Positions 59,669-64,000 of a DNA stretch of 64,000 nucleotides are shown here, one piece after another. Under the pieces are notes generated by a model. That model did not search any database. It saw only the letters and a program-made list of their open reading frames with translations, and was not told where the DNA came from. Position 1 is the stretch's first letter, and every line of letters starts with the position of its first letter. The DNA is from Mucilaginibacter_A sp050955045 (lineage in GTDB: Bacteria > Bacteroidota > Bacteroidia > Sphingobacteriales > Sphingobacteriaceae): contig JBPBQV010000032.1 of the NCBI GenBank assembly GCA_050955045.1, positions 1-64,000 of the forward strand, written 5' to 3'. The position numbers were made by a program, and so were the translations under genes.

Positions 59669-59683
59669 GATGCTATTTTTATC
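59669..59683 (+). repeat. Dispersed motif, TA variant
   Basis: GATGCTATTTTTATC followed by AGCATAAAAT: the only TA form seen. ATGCT and AGCAT here also form a small inverted repeat. Confidence 0.6.
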
Positions 59684-59715
59684 AGCATAAAATGTTTGTC
59701 ATACTGCCAATTTTA

Positions 59716-59784
59716 TTGTCAGGCTATATTTTTGAAGCAGACAGAATACAATGATTAGTTTACAACACCCTGACAGCCTGACTG
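59716..59784 (+). promoter_or_regulatory. grpE-dnaJ promoter region with TGTCAG/CTGACA repeats
   Basis: TTGTCAGGCT (59716-59725) abuts a -7-like TATTTTTG (59727-59734); CCTGACAGCCTGACTG (59769-59784) lies beyond the probable start site. The two elements are inverted versions of one another (CTGACA versus TGTCAG), as a dimeric repressor site would be. A heat-shock operator is inferred from position only. Confidence 0.45.
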
Positions 59785-59814
59785 TTTTTAAACGGGTGGC
59801 AGGAAACTTGATCT

Positions 59815-59819
59815 GGAGG
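59815..59819 (+). promoter_or_regulatory. Shine-Dalgarno site of grpE
   Basis: GGAGG, 10 bp before the ATG. Most genes in this window lack such a site, so this one is notable. Confidence 0.7.
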
Positions 59820-59829
59820 AAATTACATT

Positions 59830-60450
59830 ATGAATTTTAATGATATACTGAAGAAGATGAAAAAAGAAGAACCCACTTCTGAAGAAAACCCTATAAACAT
59901 GGATGAGATTTCTGATGAATTTCAGCAGGTAAATGAAGCACGGCAAAACCAAAAAAACGAAGCAGAAAATATTGATGCTGAAGGTGATGTATCTGAAACT
60001 ACTGCTGAAGACAAATACAAAGAAGAACTTGCGCTAGCAAACGATAAATTTTTGCGTTTATATGCGGAGTTTGATAACTACAAACGCCGTACTTCTAAAG
60101 AGCGTGTAGAATTGCTGCAAACTGCTGGTAAAGATGTAATTGTATCTTTATTACCTGTTTTGGATGATTTTGAACGTGCCAGCCGCGCTATAGAAACCGC
60201 TAAAGATGTTGCTTCTGTAAAAGAAGGTGTAAGCTTGGTACACCAAAAGCTTAAAAATCTTTTAGTGCAAAAAGGATTGAAAGAAATGGTATCAAAAGGA
60301 GAAATTTTTGATGCTGATATACATGAAGCAGTTACCAATATTCCGGCCCCGGATGAGTCGTTAAAAGGTAAAGTAGTAGATGTGCTGGAAGAGGGCTATT
60401 TACTAAACGATAAAGTGATCCGCTTTGCAAAAGTAGTTGTAGGCGCGTAA
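59830..60450 (+). CDS. grpE: Nucleotide exchange factor GrpE
   Basis: A 206-residue DnaK co-chaperone. A charged, disordered N-terminus (1-60) is followed by a long coiled coil (ALANDKFLRLYAEFDNYKRRTSKERVEL) with the FDNYKRR signature. The C-terminal beta domain includes EMVSKGEIFDADIHEAVTNIP and VLEEGYLLNDKVIRFAKVVVG. dnaJ follows after 65 bp. Confidence 0.97.
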   Translation: MNFNDILKKMKKEEPTSEENPINMDEISDEFQQVNEARQNQKNEAENIDAEGDVSETTAEDKYKEELALANDKFLRLYAEFDNYKRRTSKERVELLQTAGKDVIVSLLPVLDDFERASRAIETAKDVASVKEGVSLVHQKLKNLLVQKGLKEMVSKGEIFDADIHEAVTNIPAPDESLKGKVVDVLEEGYLLNDKVIRFAKVVVGA

Positions 60451-60515
60451 GGAAGAAAGTTGCTGGTTGAGAGCTAAAAAGCAATAGTTTATGGCTGCTA
60501 CCTAAAAGTAAAAAA

Positions 60516-61682
60516 ATGGCAAAAAGAGATTATTACGATATACTGGGCGTTTCTAAAGGTGCCGAAGTTGATGAGATAAAGAAGGCTTATCGCAAAATGG
60601 CCATTAAATATCATCCGGATAAAAACCCCGGCGACAAACAATCCGAAGAAAACTTTAAAGAAGCTGCTGAAGCTTACGAGGTTTTGAGCAAGCCGGAGAA
60701 ACGCCAGCGTTACGACCAGTTTGGCCATGCTGCTAACGCACAATCGCCAAATGGTGGCGGTGGACAAGGCCCTGGCGGCATGAACATGGAAGATATTTTC
60801 AGTCAGTTTGGAGATATTTTTGGTGGTGGCGGCAGTCCGTTTGACAGTTTTTTTGGCGGAGGCCGACAAAGCAGCGACGGCCGCAGAGTTACCCGCGGAA
60901 CTAATTTAAGAATCAAGGTTAAGCTTACACTAGAGGAAATTGCCAATGGTGTTGAAAAGAAAGTAAAAGTAAACAAACAGGTTCTTTGCGATACTTGCGA
61001 GGGAACAGGCGCGAAAGATAAAGCATCTTTTCAAACTTGTAAAACTTGCGGTGGTTCTGGTGCGGTACGTCGGGTTACCAATACTATTTTGGGCCAGATG
61101 CAAACTACCAGCACTTGCCCTACCTGCAATGGCGAAGGTTCTACCATCACTTCTAAATGTAATGTTTGCCATGGTGATGGTGTGGTTCGTGGCGAAGAAA
61201 CGATCAGCATCAATATTCCAGCCGGTGTGAGTGAAGGTATGCAGCTGAGCATGAGCGGAAAAGGAAATGCAGCACCTCGCGGTGGTGTTCCGGGAGATTT
61301 AATTATTTTGATTGAAGAAATCCCGCATGAAACCTTAAAACGTGATGGTAATAACATTATTTACGATTTGCATGTAAATTTTGTTGATGCCGTAATTGGT
61401 ACCAGTTTAGAAGTGCCCACGATAGACGGAAAAGCAAAAATTAAGATTGATCCAGGCACACAAGGCGGAAAAATCTTGCGTCTGAAATCAAAAGGTATTC
61501 CGGAAGTAAATTCTTACCAACGTGGCGATCAATTGGTACACATCAATATCTGGACTCCCAAAATTGTGAGCCGGGAAGAACGGGATATTTTAGAAAAGTT
61601 GCAAAACTCGCCTAATTTCAAACCAAATCCGGGCAAAAATGAAAAGAGCTTTATTGAACGGATGAAAGAATATTTTGAATAG
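60516..61682 (+). CDS. dnaJ: Chaperone protein DnaJ
   Basis: A 388-residue Hsp40. J domain 1-70 with His33-Pro-Asp35, a Gly/Phe-rich linker (about 75-120), four zinc-finger repeats CDTCEGTG, CKTCGGSG, CPTCNGEG and CNVCHGDG, then two client-binding beta domains. Stimulates DnaK, which is not in this window. Partner of grpE in the same operon. Confidence 0.98.
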   Translation: MAKRDYYDILGVSKGAEVDEIKKAYRKMAIKYHPDKNPGDKQSEENFKEAAEAYEVLSKPEKRQRYDQFGHAANAQSPNGGGGQGPGGMNMEDIFSQFGDIFGGGGSPFDSFFGGGRQSSDGRRVTRGTNLRIKVKLTLEEIANGVEKKVKVNKQVLCDTCEGTGAKDKASFQTCKTCGGSGAVRRVTNTILGQMQTTSTCPTCNGEGSTITSKCNVCHGDGVVRGEETISINIPAGVSEGMQLSMSGKGNAAPRGGVPGDLIILIEEIPHETLKRDGNNIIYDLHVNFVDAVIGTSLEVPTIDGKAKIKIDPGTQGGKILRLKSKGIPEVNSYQRGDQLVHINIWTPKIVSREERDILEKLQNSPNFKPNPGKNEKSFIERMKEYFE

Positions 61683-61697
61683 TCAGGTTTTTTAAGT

Positions 61698-61712
61698 GAT
61701 AAAAGAAGTATT
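61698..61712 (-). repeat. Dispersed motif, TC form
   Basis: GATAAAAGAAGTATT, exact; between the dnaJ stop and the terminator. Confidence 0.8.
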
Positions 61713-61713
61713 G

Positions 61714-61748
61714 AAACAGAGGTTAACTATTTGTTAATCTCTGTTTTT
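61714..61748. terminator. Terminator between dnaJ and the M1 peptidase gene
   Basis: AAACAGAGGTTAAC/GTTAATCTCTGTTT, 14-bp stem with one wobble, then T7. The M1 gene's stop codon lies within the hairpin. Confidence 0.88.
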
Positions 61749-63742
61749 TTATTTAAAACTTGTGTGCTGAGTTTGCCACCTTCTTTATAAATATTGTTGC
61801 TACGGTCGATGTCTGGTAGTTGATGATCAGCATCCAGCACGATGCTTTTTATTTTACTAACAGAAGGATATTTAAAAGTCCAGCTGTTGCCGCGCTGCCA
61901 GATTTCTACCGGCAAATGCAGCGTTTCGGTTTTACCGTTTACCTGGGTGATGGTTATTTCAACCGGCATCGCAATTTTTTCTTTGTTTTCTATAGTAATT
62001 AACGCGCCACTTGCCGGATGTGTTAAAACATATCGTACAGCTGTTATTGCCTGATCCAGCTTCCAAGTCGTAAAAAACCATTCTTTCCAAAACCAGTTTA
62101 AATCTTCGCCAGCAGCATTATTCATGGTTCTGAAAAAATCATACGGCTGCGGATGTTTCATGGCCCAGCGGTTAATGTAAATTTTAAAAGCATAATCAAA
62201 ACGATCAGCACCTAAAACCACATCGCGCAGCATATCCAAGCACAAAGAAGTTTTGTTATAATACAAACCGTAATCGTCCAAATCCATAGCTTCCGGTGGC
62301 ATCATTAAAGCGTCTTTATTGGTTTTCATTTCTCGAGCAATGGCTGTTGCCGACCGGTTTTCAGGATGTTTATATTCGCCTTTGTTAAACTGTGCGCTTG
62401 CGTTTTGATTGATAAAAGTATTGAAACCTTCATCCTGCCACATAAACTTGCGCTCGTTAGAACAAACAATCATTGGGAACCAGTTGTGGCCGATTTCGTG
62501 TGTGACATCTTCCCATAAACGCTCATTTTTTAAGTTACTCAAACAAAAAATTATGCCCGGATATTCCATTCCTAAAGCTATGCCAGCAATATTTACTGCC
62601 GAATTCCATGGATATTCGAAATAAGCTTTAGAATAAATCTCAATGCTATTTTTCAAATACTCTGTGGATCTTCCCCAAGAATTATTGCCCAAACTTTCCA
62701 CAGGATAAGCAGATTGTGCAATTACTTTTCTGCCCGAAAGTAAATTAACTTTTGCTGCATCCCACATAAACGCTTTAGAAGCGGCCCAGGCTACATCACG
62801 GCTGTTTTTCATGTTGAAATGCCAGGTTAAAGTGCCGTTTTGCTTTAGTCGACTTTCCGGTTTTCCAATTTCTTCTTTCGCAACAATCATCACCGTTTGT
62901 TCACTTTTACGTGCTTCGTTTAGCCTGCTAATTTGGGTTTTGGTTAATACTTCTGTTGGGTTTTGCAAATCTCCGGAACCAAAAACAAGCATATCAGCAG
63001 GCGCGGTAATGTAATAATCAAAATCACCATATTCGCAATAAAACTCACCTAAACCCATGTAAGGCAGTGTGTTCCAGCCTTCTACATCATCATAAACACA
63101 CATCCGTGGATACCATTGTGCTACTTCATAAATGTAACCGTTGCGGGTTTTTAAACGGCCCATTCTATCGGCACCATAAACTGGAATGACAAAATCATAG
63201 TTTATTTCTATCTGAATCTGATCACCTTTTGGACTTAAAGATTCTAATAAACGAAGCTGCATCCGAGAATCAGTAATAACTGGTTTTACCGTGTAACTAT
63301 TATTTTTATAAGTGATGGTGGCCGAAGTAATGTGATAACCACCTCTGCTGAAACCTTTTACATCAAAACGATCTCCGTCAGTTGGTGTAGTTAAAGCTCC
63401 GCGCGAATCTGGTTTAAACAGATTTTGATCCAATTGCAACCATAAATAATCCAGCTTATCAGGGCTATTGTTGGTATAATTGATGATGACTTTACCACTT
63501 ATAAAAGTATCTTTTTCGCTCAGCGTAGCTCGAATGGTATAATCTGCTTTGTTTTGCCAGTATTGCGGTCCAGGACTTCCGTTTGATGAACGAATCTGGC
63601 TTGCGGGAACAGGCCAGTTTATCGGCCCAAACAATTCCTGATGATTGTATTTTGAAGTGTCCGCCTTTTGAGCTTTACAACCTTCTACAAAAATGAAAGA
63701 GCAAATAAGAATTGTTAAAAATATACTTTTTAAAAACGACAT
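61727..63742 (-). CDS. M1 family metallopeptidase lipoprotein
   Basis: A 671-residue zinc aminopeptidase-like protein with a lipoprotein signal (Cys22 in FVEGCKAQ). The beta-sandwich N-terminal domain includes YTIRATLSEKDTFISGKVIINYTN. The zinc motif is HEIGHNWF (near 415) with the third ligand Glu in DEGFNTF. The GAMEN motif is replaced by LGMEYPGI, as in the Bacteroidota M1 subgroup with two similar proteins, so classical aminopeptidase activity is not assured. Anchored in the envelope, single gene. Confidence 0.93.
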   Translation of the reverse strand: MSFLKSIFLTILICSFIFVEGCKAQKADTSKYNHQELFGPINWPVPASQIRSSNGSPGPQYWQNKADYTIRATLSEKDTFISGKVIINYTNNSPDKLDYLWLQLDQNLFKPDSRGALTTPTDGDRFDVKGFSRGGYHITSATITYKNNSYTVKPVITDSRMQLRLLESLSPKGDQIQIEINYDFVIPVYGADRMGRLKTRNGYIYEVAQWYPRMCVYDDVEGWNTLPYMGLGEFYCEYGDFDYYITAPADMLVFGSGDLQNPTEVLTKTQISRLNEARKSEQTVMIVAKEEIGKPESRLKQNGTLTWHFNMKNSRDVAWAASKAFMWDAAKVNLLSGRKVIAQSAYPVESLGNNSWGRSTEYLKNSIEIYSKAYFEYPWNSAVNIAGIALGMEYPGIIFCLSNLKNERLWEDVTHEIGHNWFPMIVCSNERKFMWQDEGFNTFINQNASAQFNKGEYKHPENRSATAIAREMKTNKDALMMPPEAMDLDDYGLYYNKTSLCLDMLRDVVLGADRFDYAFKIYINRWAMKHPQPYDFFRTMNNAAGEDLNWFWKEWFFTTWKLDQAITAVRYVLTHPASGALITIENKEKIAMPVEITITQVNGKTETLHLPVEIWQRGNSWTFKYPSVSKIKSIVLDADHQLPDIDRSNNIYKEGGKLSTQVLNKKTEINK

Positions 63743-63841
63743 AAAACGTGATGTAACAACAGCAGATCAGAAAACAAATTAATTAAAAAACAAGGCAAAG
63801 CTTCTTTTACGATACTTTTTTTAGCAAGTTGTAACACAATG

Positions 63842-64000
63842 CTAATCTGCTGAAATTTCCTGTTCTATCCGATCGTTAATTTTATGAATAATCTCATCTA
63901 GATGTTGCGTACAAGTTTGCATCATTCTGATAGATTCGTCTTTATCATCCTGGTTTGTAGTTTCGGTAATCAGTCCGATCAAACCTAAAATAGAAGCAAC
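63842..64000 (-). CDS. C-terminal end of a PAS/histidine-kinase-like protein (partial)
   Basis: The last 52 codons of a leftward gene that continues past the window's right edge. VASILGLIGLI resembles the H-box helix of HisKA domains, but with Val-Ala-Ser rather than a phosphorylatable His before ILGL, followed by the second helix (QTCTQHLDEIIHKINDRIE). No ATPase domain follows. It may be a PAS-domain protein ending in a degenerate dimerisation helix pair. Confidence 0.6.
   Translation of the reverse strand, partial: VASILGLIGLITETTNQDDKDESIRMMQTCTQHLDEIIHKINDRIEQEISAD

Noticed and set aside
1..64000. CRISPR array or prophage
   Set aside because: The many short repeats are irregularly spaced and in both orientations, without spacers of constant length, and no cas, integrase or phage structural gene is present.

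Overview
The window is chromosomal DNA from a member of the Bacteroidota, most likely family Sphingobacteriaceae (Pedobacter/Mucilaginibacter-like). The grounds are SusC/SusD pairs, an ECF sigma/FecR pair, a lipid-anchored TamA homologue (TamL type), -7 boxes of the form TAnnTTTG, few Shine-Dalgarno sites, and the content and order of the housekeeping genes. The genus is an inference.

Layout. 0.1-1.8 kb: ECF sigma factor and FecR anti-sigma factor. 2.1-8.9 kb, minus strand: SAM-I (S-box) riboswitch, cysteine desulfurase, TlpA-like thioredoxin, SusC, SusD, ending at a strong terminator. 10.1-19.7 kb: a xylan-type polysaccharide locus (SusC, SusD, GH3, convergent GH43). Both loci lie between a tRNA-Ser gene (20.3 kb) and a 17-bp direct copy of that tRNA's 3' end (2.05 kb), the geometry of an 18-kb tRNA-associated island, although no integrase is present. 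20.5-34 kb: core genes (argB, proC, a BrkB-family protein, tamL, a SpoU methyltransferase, tRNA-Cys, pyrD, holA, valS). 34.2-45.6 kb: M13 peptidase, an AT-rich two-gene GT51/nucleotidyltransferase module, mnmD, nitroreductase, an outer-membrane barrel, mazG, a serine hydrolase, an MntA/HepT toxin-antitoxin pair and a nitrilase-fold hydrolase. 45.7-54.6 kb: a complete histidine operon with a His-rich leader peptide (hisG, D, C, B, H, A, F, a GNAT gene, hisIE), then a class A beta-lactamase. 54.7-64 kb: WD40 protein, DUF4142 lipoprotein, NlpC/P60 peptidase, ferredoxin, acyl-CoA reductase, FtsE-like ATPase, grpE-dnaJ, M1 peptidase and the end of a PAS/kinase-like gene.

Four items deserve follow-up. 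(1) A short dispersed motif, ATRCT(TC or GT)TTTTATC, has 19 exact copies and many near copies in both orientations. They lie in intergenic gaps, over stop and start codons, and inside genes. (2) A SAM riboswitch heads cysteine desulfurase and TlpA genes that precede a SusCD pair, suggesting uptake of a sulfur-containing nutrient. (3) A cytosolic-looking GT51 transglycosylase overlaps a nucleotidyltransferase-fold gene, with a possible insertion scar beside it. (4) Palindromic REP-like elements have spread through the his and arg/pro operons and into the valS reading frame in frame.
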